Source: Pseudomonadota bacterium
GTDB lineage: Bacteria; Pseudomonadota; Gammaproteobacteria; Steroidobacterales; Steroidobacteraceae
Length of the DNA stretch: 64,000 nt
NCBI GenBank assembly: GCA_025351005.1
Contig: JANXWS010000057.1
Location: forward strand, 1-64,000
Direction of reading: 5' to 3'
Shown: piece by piece, positions 20,526 through 31,064 of the stretch
Layout of the letters: every line of letters begins with the position of its first letter
How positions within the stretch are numbered: the first letter of the stretch is position 1
Notes under the pieces: model-generated
Database searches by the model: none
What the model saw: the letters and a program-made list of their open reading frames with translations, nothing else
Told to the model about the DNA's origin: nothing
Position numbers and translations under genes: made by a program

Positions 20526-21325
20526 CGACGCTGGTCGTGGCGCTCGCGGTCGCGGCGCTGATGCTCGCGTCGATCGTCGGCCGGCCGCTGCTGCAACGGC
20601 GCCGCCGCAAGGCGCTGCTCGCGGCGCCGGCCAGCGGCGCGGCCACCGCGGCGCTCGCCGCCACGCGCGCCTGGCGGCGCCTGCCGCTCGGGCTGCGCCC
20701 GCGCCTCGAGGCCCGCGTGCGCGTCTTTCTCGCCGAGCGCGAGTTCGTCGGCTGCGGCGGTCTCACGGTCAGCGCGCGGATGCAGGTCGAGATTGCTTCG
20801 CAGGCCTGCCTGCTGATCCTGAACCGCAGCGAACACGTCTTCGACCAGCTGCGCGCGATCCTCGTCTACCCGGACGAGTTCGTGGTGCGCGACCACGTCG
20901 AGGAGGACGGCGTCGTCACCGAGCGCGAGCGGGTCCTGTCCGGCCAGTCCTGGGACACGTCGCGGATCATCCTGTCGTGGCGCGACGTCCGCGAGGCCGG
21001 CGACGGCTACAACGTCGTGATCCATGAATTCGCGCATTACCTCGACCACGAGGAGGGTGCCGCGAACGGCACGCCGCTGCAGGGCGACCCGCGCGACTAC
21101 GCGCGCTGGGCGCAGGTGTTGCAGCACGCGTACGACGACGTCGAGCGGCGCGCCCGCGCCGGCGAGGAGACGCTGCTCGACCCGTACGCCACCGAGGACG
21201 AGGCCGAGTTCTTCGCGGTCGCGAGCGAGACGTTCTTCGAGCTGCCGCGCGAGCTCAAGCGCGAGCACGGCGAGCTGTACGCGGAGCTCGCGCGATTCTA
21301 CCGGCTGGATCCCGCGGCCTGGTGA
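20522..21325 (+). CDS. mtfA: MtfA-type zinc metallopeptidase (DUF980)
   Basis: The 267-residue product carries HEFAHYLDHEEG (about residue 169), a gluzincin-type HExxH, followed by a distant Glu in EFFAVASETFFE, as in E. coli MtfA, the Mlc titration factor with aminopeptidase activity. An N-terminal hydrophobic segment (TLVVALAVAALMLASIVG) may anchor it, unlike the shorter E. coli protein. The ATG overlaps the transglutaminase stop (ATGA), placing it in the MoxR/DUF58/TgpA operon, so its job here may differ from Mlc control. Confidence 0.88.
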   Translation: MTTLVVALAVAALMLASIVGRPLLQRRRRKALLAAPASGAATAALAATRAWRRLPLGLRPRLEARVRVFLAEREFVGCGGLTVSARMQVEIASQACLLILNRSEHVFDQLRAILVYPDEFVVRDHVEEDGVVTERERVLSGQSWDTSRIILSWRDVREAGDGYNVVIHEFAHYLDHEEGAANGTPLQGDPRDYARWAQVLQHAYDDVERRARAGEETLLDPYATEDEAEFFAVASETFFELPRELKREHGELYAELARFYRLDPAAW

Positions 21326-21332
21326 GCCGCGC

Positions 21333-22073
21333 TCAGCCCATGTGCAGGCCGCCGTTGAGGGAGAAGTCGGCGCCGGTCGCGAACGCCGAATCGTCCGAGG
21401 CGAGCCACGCGACGATGGCGCCGATCTCCTGCGGTTCGCCGAGGCGTCGCACCGGGATCGTCGCGATGATGCGCTCGAGCACCTCGGGCTTGACGGCGCG
21501 CACCATGTCGGTGGCGATATAGCCCGGCGAGACGGTGTTGACGGTCACGCCCTTGCTCGCAACCTCGAGCGCCAGCGCCATCGTGAAGCCGTGGATGCCG
21601 GCCTTGGCAGTCGAATAGTTGGTCTGGCCGAACTGGCCCTTCTGGCCGTTCACCGAGGAGATGTTGACGACGCGGCCCCAGCCGCGGTCGAGCATGCCGT
21701 CGATGACCTGCTTGGTGACGTTGAAGAGGCTGTTCAGGTTGGTGTCGATGACGGCGCGCCAGTCGTCGTGCGACATGCGGCGGAACGTGCCGTCGCGCGT
21801 GATGCCGGCATTGTTCACGAGCACGTCGACCGGACCCACGGCGCTCACGACTGTCGCGAACGCGGCGCGCGTCGAGTCCCAGTCCGCGACGTTGCCTTCG
21901 GATGCGTGTACGTCGAAGCCCCTGGCACGCATGTCGGCGAGCCAGCGCTCCTTGCGGGTCGAGCCCGGGCCGCAGCCGGCCACTACCGTGAGTCCGGCCT
22001 CGCACAGGCGCGTCGTGATGGCGGTGCCGATGCCACCCATGCCGCCGGTGACGTACGCAATTCGCTTCGCCAT
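21333..22073 (-). CDS. phaB: acetoacetyl-CoA reductase (PhaB type)
   Basis: NADPH-dependent short-chain dehydrogenase that makes (R)-3-hydroxybutyryl-CoA for polyhydroxyalkanoate. The 246-residue protein closely follows the PhaB pattern of Cupriavidus: RIAYVTGGMGGIGTAI (cofactor loop), NNAGITRDGTFRRM, NISSVNGQKGQFGQTNYSTAKAG (catalytic Ser, Tyr and Lys) and the ending TGADFSLNGGLHMG. No phaA or phaC is in the window. The start at 22073 matches family length; an upstream in-frame ATG would add 12 residues, and neither has a clear SD. Confidence 0.92.
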   Translation of the reverse strand: MAKRIAYVTGGMGGIGTAITTRLCEAGLTVVAGCGPGSTRKERWLADMRARGFDVHASEGNVADWDSTRAAFATVVSAVGPVDVLVNNAGITRDGTFRRMSHDDWRAVIDTNLNSLFNVTKQVIDGMLDRGWGRVVNISSVNGQKGQFGQTNYSTAKAGIHGFTMALALEVASKGVTVNTVSPGYIATDMVRAVKPEVLERIIATIPVRRLGEPQEIGAIVAWLASDDSAFATGADFSLNGGLHMG

Positions 22074-22400
22074 CTGAGCACCGCGCGCAGTCGATTGGAG
22101 GACAGCCATGATTGACGATCGGCACTGACGACACAAGCGATGCGGACGCGGCCGCGCAGCCGTCGTCTCTTGCACCGCATCACGCGCGGTCTCCCGATGT
22201 TCATGCCGCCACGACGATGCGCGTCGTCGGTGCCTCCTCCTTTGCCTGCAACGCCCAATGGCGCCGCGCACGAGGAGACGTGCGGACCGAGCGCGACGGT
22301 GGGCGCATTCGCGGACTGCTCGCTGCCGCAGCTCCGCGGCCGCGCCGCCGGCGCAGCGGGGTCGGCGCCGCCGTGTGCCCGCCTCGCCGCGGCGCGCGCC
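22074..22400. other. intergenic region between phaB and prfC
   Basis: Both flanking genes read on the minus strand, so this 327-base gap is the phaB upstream region and the prfC 3' region. I see no supportable gene, no T-run terminator and no convincing -10 box in it; ORF-track entries here are shadows. Confidence 0.5.
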
Positions 22401-24002
22401 TCAGGCAGCGGTCGCGAGGTGCTCGCGCGTCTCGCGGAACGCGACGTCCGGCCAGCGCTCGATGGTCAGCTCCAGGTTGACGCGCGAGGGCGCCAGGTAG
22501 ACGAGCCCGCCGGCGTGGTCGAGGGCCAGGTTGTCGTGGCACCGCTCGCGGAACTCGGCCAGGCGCTTCGGGTCGGTGCAGTCGACCCAGCGCGCCGTCG
22601 CGACCGCGATGTTCTCGAACACGCACTGCACGCCGTACTCATCCTGGAGCCGGAAGGCCACAACCTCGAACTGCAGCGGGCCGACCGCGCCCAGGATGGC
22701 GTCGTTGTTGCGCAGTGGCCGGAATAGCTGCGTCGCGCCTTCCTCGCACAGCTGCGCCAGACCCTTCTGCAGCGCCTTCGCCTTCAGCGGGTCCTTGAGC
22801 AGCGCGCGGCGGAACAGCTCGGGCGCAAAATTGGGTACGCCCGTGAAGGTCAGCCGCTCGCCGTCGCTGAACGTGTCGCCGATGTTGATCGTGCCGTGGT
22901 TGTGCAGGCCGATGATGTCACCCGCATAAGCCTCCTCCGCCTGTTGCCGGTCGGCCGCCATGAACGTCAGCGCGTCCGCCACGCGCACTTCCTTGCCGAG
23001 CCGAACGTGGTGCAGGCGCATGCCGCGCTGGTAGCGGCCACTGCAGATCCGCAGGAACGCGATCCGGTCGCGGTGTGCCGGGTCCATGTTCGCCTGGATC
23101 TTGAACACAAAGCCCGCGAAGCGGGCCTCCGTCGCGGCGACCGTGCGCGTCGTCGTGGCGCGCGGTCGCGGCCCGGGCGCGTGCGCGACGAACCCGGCCA
23201 GCAGCTCCTCGACGCCGAAGTTGTTGATCGCCGAGCCGAAGAACACCGGCGTCTGGCGCGCCGCGCGGTAGGCATCGAGGTCGAAGGCCGCGCTCGCACC
23301 GCGCACCAGCTCGATCTCGCCGATCAGCTCGTCGCGACGGGCGCCGAGCAGCAGGCCCGCGGCGTCCGAGTGCAGGCCCTCGATGACCGTGTTGCTGCCG
23401 ACCCGGCCGCGCCCGGCCGCCGCGTAGACGTAGATGCGGTCCTCGCGCAGGTGGTAGATGCCCTGCAGGTCGCGGCCCATGCCGATCGGCCACGTGACGG
23501 GTGCGCACGCGAGGCCGAGCACCCGCTCGATCTCGTCGAGCAGCTCGACCGGCTCGCGGCCGTCGCGGTCGAGCTTGTTGACGAAGGTCATGATCGGCGT
23601 GTCGCGCAGCCGGCAGACCTCCATCAGCTTGATCGTGCGCTCCTCGACGCCCTTGGCGCAGTCGATCACCATCAGCGCCGAGTCGACGGCGGTCAGAGTC
23701 CGGTAGGTGTCCTCGGAGAAGTCCTCGTGCCCGGGCGTGTCGAGCAGGTTGACGACGCGCTCGCGGTACGGGAACTGCATGACCGAGGAGGTCACCGAGA
23801 TGCCGCGCTGCTGCTCGAGGCGCATCCAGTCGGAAGTCGCGTGGCGCGCCGCCTTGCGGCCCTTGACGGCGCCAGCCATCTGGATCGCGCCACCGAACAG
23901 CAGGAGCTTCTCGGTGAGCGTCGTCTTGCCGGCGTCCGGATGCGAAATGATCGCAAAGGTCCGGCGCCGCTCGATCTCGGCGGTGAGGTCCAACTCGGTC
24001 AT
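22401..24002 (-). CDS. prfC: peptide chain release factor 3
   Basis: RF3 is the GTPase that recycles RF1/RF2 from the ribosome after termination. The 533-residue product begins with the translational GTPase domain: G1 [15 protein letters not shown], switch region [15 protein letters not shown]3 [15 protein letters not shown]4 [18 protein letters not shown], and continues with domains II and [33 protein letters not shown] identifies RF3 rather than EF-G. A TAAGAT box at 24028-24033 on the minus strand is a likely -10. Confidence 0.96.
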   Translation of the reverse strand: MTELDLTAEIERRRTFAIISHPDAGKTTLTEKLLLFGGAIQMAGAVKGRKAARHATSDWMRLEQQRGISVTSSVMQFPYRERVVNLLDTPGHEDFSEDTYRTLTAVDSALMVIDCAKGVEERTIKLMEVCRLRDTPIMTFVNKLDRDGREPVELLDEIERVLGLACAPVTWPIGMGRDLQGIYHLREDRIYVYAAAGRGRVGSNTVIEGLHSDAAGLLLGARRDELIGEIELVRGASAAFDLDAYRAARQTPVFFGSAINNFGVEELLAGFVAHAPGPRPRATTTRTVAATEARFAGFVFKIQANMDPAHRDRIAFLRICSGRYQRGMRLHHVRLGKEVRVADALTFMAADRQQAEEAYAGDIIGLHNHGTINIGDTFSDGERLTFTGVPNFAPELFRRALLKDPLKAKALQKGLAQLCEEGATQLFRPLRNNDAILGAVGPLQFEVVAFRLQDEYGVQCVFENIAVATARWVDCTDPKRLAEFRERCHDNLALDHAGGLVYLAPSRVNLELTIERWPDVAFRETREHLATAA

Positions 24003-24027
24003 TGGGGTCCGGCTTCGGCGGCCCGCA

Positions 24028-24033
24028 ATCTTA
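24028..24033 (-). promoter_or_regulatory. -10 box for prfC
   Basis: TAAGAT on the minus strand in the short rimI-prfC gap would start transcription about 20 bases before the prfC ATG. No -35 is evident, so prfC may also be read from upstream through rimI. Confidence 0.4.
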
Positions 24034-24038
24034 GCCGG

Positions 24039-24566
24039 TCAGCTCTCGCGCCGCACAAGCTTCAGCGCCCGCTCGCGAGCCGCCCCCCAGACGTCCAGGT
24101 CGAGCCGGTAGACGATCGCGTCCTCGCGCCCGCCGACCGCCTGGTAGTAGCCGCGCCGCAGGCCGACCGGCGCGAAGCCGAGCGACTGGTAGAGCTGAAT
24201 CGCCGGCCGGTTCGAGGGCCTTACCTCGAGGAAGGCCCAGCCGTGGCCGGCGTCGCGAGCTTCGCCCAGCAGCCAGGCCAGCAGTCGCCGGCCGATGCCG
24301 AGGCCCCGCAGGTCGGCGCGGATGCAGATGTTGAGGATGTGGGCCTCGCCCGCGCCCATCGACATGATGCCGTAGCCGCCGATGGCCTCCTGGGTCCGCA
24401 GCACGCGGCAGGTGTAGCCAACCCGCAGGCAGTCACGAAAGATCCCCGTGCTCCACGGGAACATGTAGGCGGCCGACTCGAGCTCCATCACCGTCTCGAG
24501 GTCCGCCTCCGTCATGCGCCGGTGCGTGATCGGCGCGGGCTGCACCCGGTCATGCGCTGCGGCCAC
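24039..24566 (-). CDS. rimI: ribosomal protein S18-alanine N-acetyltransferase RimI
   Basis: GNAT enzyme that acetylates the N-terminus of S18 (and possibly other proteins). The 175-residue protein shows the RimI blocks: ESAAYMFPWSTGIFRDCL, HILNICIRADLRGLGIGRRLL (acetyl-CoA loop) and VRPSNRPAIQLYQSLGFAPVGLRRGYY. The GTG at 24566 is supported by a GGAGGTG Shine-Dalgarno five bases upstream. It overlaps the uracil-DNA glycosylase gene by 17 bases, so the two are coupled. Confidence 0.92.
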   Translation of the reverse strand: MAAAHDRVQPAPITHRRMTEADLETVMELESAAYMFPWSTGIFRDCLRVGYTCRVLRTQEAIGGYGIMSMGAGEAHILNICIRADLRGLGIGRRLLAWLLGEARDAGHGWAFLEVRPSNRPAIQLYQSLGFAPVGLRRGYYQAVGGREDAIVYRLDLDVWGAARERALKLVRRES

Positions 24567-25218
24567 GGGTCACCTCCAGCGCCAGCCGCAGGTCCTGCCA
24601 GACTTTGCGTTTCTCGCCCGGCGAGCGCAGCAGATACGCCGGATGGTAGGTCACGATCACCGGCGTGCCGTGCGGCTCGAGCACGTGCTTGCGGCCGCGC
24701 AGCTGGCCGATCGGCGTGGCGACGCCGAGCAACGCCTGCGCGGCGATGCGGCCGACGCACAGGATCAGCTGCGGGCCGATCAGCGCGATCTGCCGGTGCA
24801 GGTACGGCAGGCAGCAGCGCACCTCCTCCGGCAGCGGGTCCCGGTTGGCGGGCGGCCGGCACTTGAGGATGTTGGCGATGAACACCTCGCCGCGGCCGAG
24901 ACCGGCGGCCCGCAGCATCGAGTTCAGCAGCTCGCCGGCGCGGCCGACGAAGGGCTCGCCCTGGCGGTCTTCATCCGCGCCCGGCGCCTCCCCGACGATC
25001 AGCCAGCGGGCGGCGCGGTCGCCGACGCCGAACACCGTGCGGTTCCGGGTCGCTGCGAGCCCGCACCGCGTGCAACCGGCCACCTGCGCGGCGAGCTCGT
25101 CCCACCCGGGCGCTGACACCGCCCCCGCAGGCGCGACGCCCCCCGCGACCGGCGGCGCGCGCGCCACGAAGCGGTCGACGCCGAGGGTCTCGAGCACCGC
25201 CGCGCGACGCGCGTCCAT
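24550..25218 (-). CDS. family 4 uracil-DNA glycosylase (Fe-S type)
   Basis: Removes uracil from DNA, starting base-excision repair. The 222-residue product contains the family-4 motifs GEAPGADEDRQGEPFVGRAGELLN and HPAYLLRSP, with cysteines for a [4Fe-4S] cluster in CTRCGL, KCRPP and RCCLP. A short N-terminal extension rich in Ala/Val precedes the domain. The ATG at 25218 has a strong GGAAGGAG Shine-Dalgarno and overlaps the pssA stop by one base. Placement next to rimI is common in this group. Confidence 0.92.
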   Translation of the reverse strand: MDARRAAVLETLGVDRFVARAPPVAGGVAPAGAVSAPGWDELAAQVAGCTRCGLAATRNRTVFGVGDRAARWLIVGEAPGADEDRQGEPFVGRAGELLNSMLRAAGLGRGEVFIANILKCRPPANRDPLPEEVRCCLPYLHRQIALIGPQLILCVGRIAAQALLGVATPIGQLRGRKHVLEPHGTPVIVTYHPAYLLRSPGEKRKVWQDLRLALEVTRGRSA

Positions 25219-26015
25219 CAGCTCCTTCCCGGGCCCGGCCCTGCCGCCGGCCGGCGCCGCAGCCGGCGCCATGCCGCCTGCGCCGGCGCCGACAATGCGA
25301 AGGCAGCAAACAGCGCGAGCAGCACGAGCGGCGGCTCGATCGCGATCACGACGAAGGTCAGCGGGATCAGAGTCGCATAGGTGAACCGCACTTTGCCCGT
25401 CAGCGCCACCACCTTGAAGCTCGAGTAGTAGAAGCGGCTCACCATCAGCGCGCCCGCCAAACCCGTGACGGCGAAAGCGATCAGCAGGCCGTTCAAGCCG
25501 CCGATCTCGTATTTGTGCGCGCACCAGATGAACGCGGCGGTCACGGCCGCTGCCGACGGCGACGGCAGGCCTTCGAAATAACGCTTGTCGACGGTCGCCG
25601 TGCGCGTGTTGAAGCGCGCCAGCCGGAGCGCCGTCGCGACCGCATAGAAGAACGTGACCAGCCAGCCGATCCGGCCCCAGGCCGCGTTGTACTCGGCGAG
25701 CCGCGCGACGCCCCACTGGTAGACCACGATCGCAGGCGCGATGCCGAAAGCCACCATGTCGGACAGGCTGTCGTACTCCTTGCCGAACAGAGTCTCGGTG
25801 TGCGTCCAGCGCGCGACGCGGCCATCGAGCCCGTCGAACAGCATCGCACCGAAGATCGCGATCGCGGCGCGGTCGAAGTTGCCGTCGATCGCGGCCACGA
25901 TCGAGTAGAAGCCGGAGAACAGCGTGCCGGTGGTCAGCAGGTTCGGAAGCAGAAAGACACCGCGGCGGCGCGGGCGGTAGGTACCGGGCTCGTCGCTGGC
26001 TTCGGTGTCTGGCAT
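25218..26015 (-). CDS. pssA: CDP-diacylglycerol-serine O-phosphatidyltransferase
   Basis: Makes phosphatidylserine from CDP-DAG and serine, the first step to phosphatidylethanolamine. The 265-residue membrane protein has the CDP-alcohol transferase motif DGRVARWTHTETLFGKEYDSLSD (D-G-x2-A-R-x8-G-x3-D-x3-D) and about eight hydrophobic segments, as in the multi-pass (Bacillus-type) PssA rather than the E. coli enzyme. The ATG at 26015 starts exactly six bases after a TATGAT box and lacks an SD, suggesting a leaderless transcript. Confidence 0.92.
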   Translation of the reverse strand: MPDTEASDEPGTYRPRRRGVFLLPNLLTTGTLFSGFYSIVAAIDGNFDRAAIAIFGAMLFDGLDGRVARWTHTETLFGKEYDSLSDMVAFGIAPAIVVYQWGVARLAEYNAAWGRIGWLVTFFYAVATALRLARFNTRTATVDKRYFEGLPSPSAAAVTAAFIWCAHKYEIGGLNGLLIAFAVTGLAGALMVSRFYYSSFKVVALTGKVRFTYATLIPLTFVVIAIEPPLVLLALFAAFALSAPAQAAWRRLRRRPAAGPGPGRS

Positions 26016-26021
26016 CCCGGG

Positions 26022-26050
26022 ATCATAGGGCCGCCGGCTGCCGCCAACAA
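26022..26050 (-). promoter_or_regulatory. pssA promoter, leaderless arrangement
   Basis: On the minus strand TTGTTG (26045-26050) and TATGAT (26022-26027) are 17 bases apart. The -10 box ends six bases before the pssA ATG, so the predicted transcription start is the start codon itself. No Shine-Dalgarno is present between them. Confidence 0.65.
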
Positions 26051-26077
26051 CCGCGTCCCGGCCGGGATCGTGGCGCC

Positions 26078-26086
26078 TGATAAGAT
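26078..26086 (+). promoter_or_regulatory. extended -10 promoter of proS
   Basis: TGA-TAAGAT (26078-26086) matches an extended -10 element and lies 52 bases before the proS ATG, in the divergent gap with pssA. No -35 match is seen at the usual distance. Confidence 0.5.
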
Positions 26087-26137
26087 CCGGCGGGAGGCGC
26101 GCCGCGCCGCACACCGACCGTCGAGGCCCCGTCGCGC

Positions 26138-27844
26138 ATGCGCCTGACCGCCTACCCGCTGCTGAACCTGAAGGAGGTGCCCGCCGAGGCCGAGATCGTC
26201 AGCCACCAGCTGATGCTGCGGGCCGGTCTGGTCCGGCGCCTCGCCGCCGGTCTCTACACCTGGCTGCCGATGGGGCTCCGGGTGCTGCGCAAGGTCGAGC
26301 GGATCGTGCGTGAGGAGATGGACCGCGCAGGAGCGCTCGAGCTCCTGATGCCGACGATCCAGCCCGCCGAGCTCTGGCAGGAGTCGGGCCGCTGGGTCGA
26401 GTACGGCCCCGAGCTCCTCCGCCTCAAGGACCGGCACGAGCGCGGCTTCGTCTACGGGCCGACGCATGAGGAGGTGATCACCGACATCGCGCGCCGCGAG
26501 CTCAAGAGCTACCGCCAGCTGCCGGTCAACTTCTACCAGATCCAGCTCAAGTTCCGCGACGAGATGCGGCCGCGCTTCGGCGTCATGCGGGCGCGCGAGT
26601 TCATCATGAAGGACGCCTACAGCTTCCACGTCGACGAGGCCTCGCTCGACGAAGGCTACCGGCTAATGTACGACGCCTACGCGCGGATCTTCACCCGCAT
26701 GGGGCTGCGCTTTCGCTCCGTGCTCGCCGACCCGGGCGCGATCGGCGGCACCGGCTCGCAGGAGTTCCACGTGCTCGCCGCCTCGGGCGAGGACGCGATC
26801 GCGTTCTCGGATGGCGACGACTACGCCGCCAACCTCGAGAAGGCCGAGGCGCTCGCGCCCGGCCCGCGGCCCGCCGCGACGGCGATGCTGACGCGCGTGC
26901 CGACTCCGGACGTGCACACGATCGCCGAGCTCGCGGCATTGCTCGCCGTGCCGGCAGGACGCTGCCTGAAGACGCTGATCGTCGAGGGCGAGGCCGGCGG
27001 CCTGGTCGCGCTCGCGCTGCGCGGCGACCACGAGCTGAACGCGCTCAAGGCGCAGAGCCTCGCCGCCGTGGCGAGCCCGCTGCGGTTCGCGCCGGCGGCG
27101 CGGATCGCGGCCGAGCTCGGCACCGAGATCGGTTCGGTGGGCCCGGTCGGGCTGCGCTGCCCGCTGATCGCCGACCACGCGGCGCTGGCGCTCGCCGACT
27201 TCGTCTGCGGCGGCAACGAACGCGACTTGCACCTCGGCGGCGTCAACTGGGGGCGCGACCTGCCAGAGCCCGCGGCCGCCGACCTGCGCAATGTCGTCGA
27301 CGGTGACCCGAGCCCGTCGGGCAAGGGCCGCCTGTCGATCGCGCGCGGCATCGAGGTCGGGCACTGCTTCAAGCTGGGCCGCAAGTACAGCGAGTCGCTC
27401 GGCGCGACGGTGCTGGACGAGCAGGGCCGCAGCGTCACGATGCTGATGGGCTGCTACGGCATCGGCGTGACGCGCGTGGTCGCGGCGGCGATCGAGCAGA
27501 ACCACGACGAGCGCGGCATTATCTGGCCGGAGCCGCTCGCGCCCTTCGACGTCGTGCTGGTGCCGATCAACCTGCAGAAGTCGGCGCGCGTGCGCGAAGC
27601 GAGCGAGCGGCTGTACGCCGATCTCGGCGCGGCCGGCTTCGACGTGCTGTACGACGACCGCGACGCCCGTCCTGGCGTCAAGTTCGCCGACGCCGAGCTG
27701 TACGGCATCCCGCACCGCCTCGTCATCGGCGAGCGCGGCCTGGAGGCCGGGCGCCTCGAGTACCGCCACCGCCGCGCCGCGGCCAGCGAGGAGTTGTCGC
27801 TCGAGGAGGCCGCGGCCTTTCTGCGTTCGCGACGCAGTGCCTGA
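26138..27844 (+). CDS. proS: prolyl-tRNA synthetase (bacterial type with INS editing domain)
   Basis: Class II synthetase charging tRNA-Pro. The 568-residue protein shows motif 2 ([35 protein letters not shown]), an inserted editing domain of the YbaK/INS type (about 225-400) and motif 3 ([20 protein letters not shown]) before the anticodon-binding domain. Length agrees with the bacterial form. The start ATG gives the standard [30 protein letters not shown] beginning. Confidence 0.96.
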   Translation: MRLTAYPLLNLKEVPAEAEIVSHQLMLRAGLVRRLAAGLYTWLPMGLRVLRKVERIVREEMDRAGALELLMPTIQPAELWQESGRWVEYGPELLRLKDRHERGFVYGPTHEEVITDIARRELKSYRQLPVNFYQIQLKFRDEMRPRFGVMRAREFIMKDAYSFHVDEASLDEGYRLMYDAYARIFTRMGLRFRSVLADPGAIGGTGSQEFHVLAASGEDAIAFSDGDDYAANLEKAEALAPGPRPAATAMLTRVPTPDVHTIAELAALLAVPAGRCLKTLIVEGEAGGLVALALRGDHELNALKAQSLAAVASPLRFAPAARIAAELGTEIGSVGPVGLRCPLIADHAALALADFVCGGNERDLHLGGVNWGRDLPEPAAADLRNVVDGDPSPSGKGRLSIARGIEVGHCFKLGRKYSESLGATVLDEQGRSVTMLMGCYGIGVTRVVAAAIEQNHDERGIIWPEPLAPFDVVLVPINLQKSARVREASERLYADLGAAGFDVLYDDRDARPGVKFADAELYGIPHRLVIGERGLEAGRLEYRHRRAAASEELSLEEAAAFLRSRRSA

Positions 27845-28469
27845 CGCGCCTGTGCGCGCGCGTCGCGGACTGCTCGCCGTCCTCGCACTTGGCACCGCGA
27901 TCGCGATGCCTGGCGGCGCGCGCGCCGATCGGCAGCGGGACGCCGGCCTCGGCGCGGTCCTCGAGGCAGCAATCGCGGCAGCGCGCTGCGACGGACACGA
28001 CGATCGCTACGGCGAGGAGGTGTTCCTCAGACTGCAGGAGCCGCGTCTGCGCGCGCTGGTGCGCGATGCGCAGCTGCGGGTCGAGATCCTGCGACAGGTG
28101 TACTGCGAGGCGCACGCGGTCGCCGCCCGCTATCACCGCGAGCTGCGCTTCGACCTGCGGCTGACGCCGGAGCTGGTGCTGGCCGTGATCGACGTCGAGA
28201 GCCGCTTCGACCGCTACGCGGTGTCGCGCAGCGGGGCCGTAGGGCTGATGCAGGTCATGCCGTTCTGGCCACGGCGGCTTGGCGTCGAGAACCGCCTGTT
28301 CGGCAGCGTCGATTTCAACGTCCACCTCGGCTGCGAGATCCTGGCCTACTACATGCACCTCGAGCGCAATGACTACCGCCGCGCGCTCGAACGCTACAAC
28401 GGCAGCGTCGGTAGGCGCGAGTACCCGGACCAGGTGCTGACGCGGTTGTCGGGGCGCTGGCGCGCCTGA
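27837..28469 (+). CDS. lytic transglycosylase (SLT domain), exported
   Basis: Cleaves peptidoglycan glycan strands. The 210-residue product has an N-terminal signal peptide ([21 protein letters not shown]) and a C-terminal SLT domain with the catalytic Glu in [37 protein letters not shown] and the later [16 protein letters not shown]. The GTG start lies inside the last codons of proS (8-base overlap). The group is closest to single-domain Slt/EmtA-like enzymes; no other domain is present. Confidence 0.88.
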   Translation: MPDAPVRARRGLLAVLALGTAIAMPGGARADRQRDAGLGAVLEAAIAAARCDGHDDRYGEEVFLRLQEPRLRALVRDAQLRVEILRQVYCEAHAVAARYHRELRFDLRLTPELVLAVIDVESRFDRYAVSRSGAVGLMQVMPFWPRRLGVENRLFGSVDFNVHLGCEILAYYMHLERNDYRRALERYNGSVGRREYPDQVLTRLSGRWRA

Positions 28470-28473
28470 GGGC

Positions 28474-28800
28474 TCAGTTCGGCACGCCGCCAGCGCGCGC
28501 CGCCGCCAGCGCCTCGGCGGCGCTCTGTCGCGCGGCCTCGGCGGCGCGGCGCGCGGCGCGGTACTCGTGCGCTCCCAGCAGGTCCTCGGCCCGCTTCAGC
28601 CCCTGCCGCGCGCTCGCGAGCGCATCCGGTGCGACCTGTCCGGCCCCGGCCTGCTCGGCGGCGCTGATCGTCTGGCGCGTGTCGCTCATCGTCTGCACCG
28701 GCGCGCCGGCGCAGCCGGCCGCGAGCACCGCGAGCGCCGCGAGCGCCGCGAGGCGCCGCAGCCGTGCCCGAGGAAACGTGCCATGATCCGGATCCCGCAT
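28474..28800 (-). CDS. DUF4398-type lipoprotein
   Basis: The 108-residue product has a lipoprotein signal peptide ending in the lipobox LAAGC (Cys about residue 30). The mature part is an Ala-rich helix (SAAEQAGAGQVAPDALASARQGLKRAEDLLGAHEYRAARRAAEAARQSAAEALAAARA) that fits the DUF4398 pattern of small outer-membrane-associated lipoproteins; function unknown. It converges on the lytic transglycosylase gene. The start at 28800 is the only one giving a complete signal peptide of normal length. Confidence 0.75.
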   Translation of the reverse strand: MRDPDHGTFPRARLRRLAALAALAVLAAGCAGAPVQTMSDTRQTISAAEQAGAGQVAPDALASARQGLKRAEDLLGAHEYRAARRAAEAARQSAAEALAAARAGGVPN

Positions 28801-28815
28801 GTGCCGAGACGCTAG

Positions 28816-29849
<1,034 letters not shown>

Positions 29850-30497
29850 GGCGGCGCTGGTGCGACAGCGATGCCGCGTCGAGCCGGTCGAGCGCATCGC
29901 AGAGCGCCGCGAAGTCGCGCGGCAGGCGCCGCTGCAGGTATTGCAGCGTTTCCTCCGGCAGTTCGACGCCGAGCGCCTGGGCGCGGGCGCGCAACGCCGC
30001 ACCGTGGGCCGCTTCGTCGAGCGGCCGGAGCTGGAAGACGATGCCGGCGGCGAGGCGCGACGCGAGGTCGGGCAGCGCGACGCCGAGCCCGGCCGGCGCC
30101 GTGTCTGCGCTCACGACCAGGTTGCCGCCGCGGTCGGCCAGTTCGTTGTAGAGCGCGAACAGCGCCCGCTCCCACGCTGCGTGGCCGGCGACCCGGCCGA
30201 GGTCGTCGAGGCACAGCACGTCGAGCTGCTCGAGGCCGGCGCTCATGTCCGGCGTCGGCCACGCCTCGGCCAGCGGCAGGTAACCGGCTCGGCGGCCGTG
30301 TTCGGCGGCGCGCGCGCAGGTCGCCTGCAGCAGGTGAGTGCGGCCGGCGCCCGGCGCCGCCCACAGGAACAGCGGCGCGAGCGCTGGCCCGGCGGCGCGC
30401 GCCTCGAGCGCGGCGACGATCGGTCGGTTGAGTCCCGGGTGGAAGCTCGCGATCGTCGACGCCGCGCGCAGCCGAACGCCGAGCGGCAACTGCTCCA

Positions 30498-31064
30498 TCA
30501 GCGGGCGCCGTTCCTGGCGCGGCCGGCCCGCCAGGCGTCGCGCGCGTAGGTCACGACGTAGTCGAGGCCGCTGACGACGGTGGTCACGAAGGTGGCGGCA
30601 CCGAGTGTCGCCACCAGCGCTGCCGGCACCGTCCGCCAGGCCGCCGCCGCGACCGCGACCAGCACGAAGAGGATCTGCACGAGCGTATTGAGCTTGCTCA
30701 CCGGCGTGGGGTGCCCCTCGACATAGCCGATCAGCAGCCGGTAGGCGATCGCGCCGCCGACGATCGCGACGTCCCGCAGCACGACGGTCGCCGTGAGCCA
30801 GGCCGGCACGAGCCCGATCCAGGTCAGAGTGACGAACACGGTCACGAGCAGCAGCTTGTCGGCCGAGGGATCCAGGATCTTGCCGAGCCGCGAGGTCCAG
30901 CCGAAGGTCTTCGCCAGCCAGCCGTCGAGCCCGTCCGAGATCGCGGCGACCCCGAACAGCAGCAGCGTCAGCTCATAGCGCCCCGCCAGCAGCGCGAGCG
31001 TAGTGGGAACCACGAGCAGGATCCGCGCAATGCACAGTGCGTTCGGCAGCCAGGCCAGGCTCAC
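30498..31064 (-). CDS. CDP-alcohol phosphatidyltransferase family membrane protein
   Basis: The 188-residue integral membrane protein has the family motif [24 protein letters not shown], with Lys where the classic motif has Arg (D-G-x2-A-K/R-x8-G-x3-D-x3-D), and five or six helices. It uses a CDP-linked lipid or alcohol; the exact product (phosphatidylglycerol-phosphate or another) cannot be told from sequence. Its position between hda and DUF2066-purM is conserved in gammaproteobacteria. It overlaps DUF2066 by four bases. Confidence 0.85.
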   Translation of the reverse strand: MSLAWLPNALCIARILLVVPTTLALLAGRYELTLLLFGVAAISDGLDGWLAKTFGWTSRLGKILDPSADKLLLVTVFVTLTWIGLVPAWLTATVVLRDVAIVGGAIAYRLLIGYVEGHPTPVSKLNTLVQILFVLVAVAAAAWRTVPAALVATLGAATFVTTVVSGLDYVVTYARDAWRAGRARNGAR

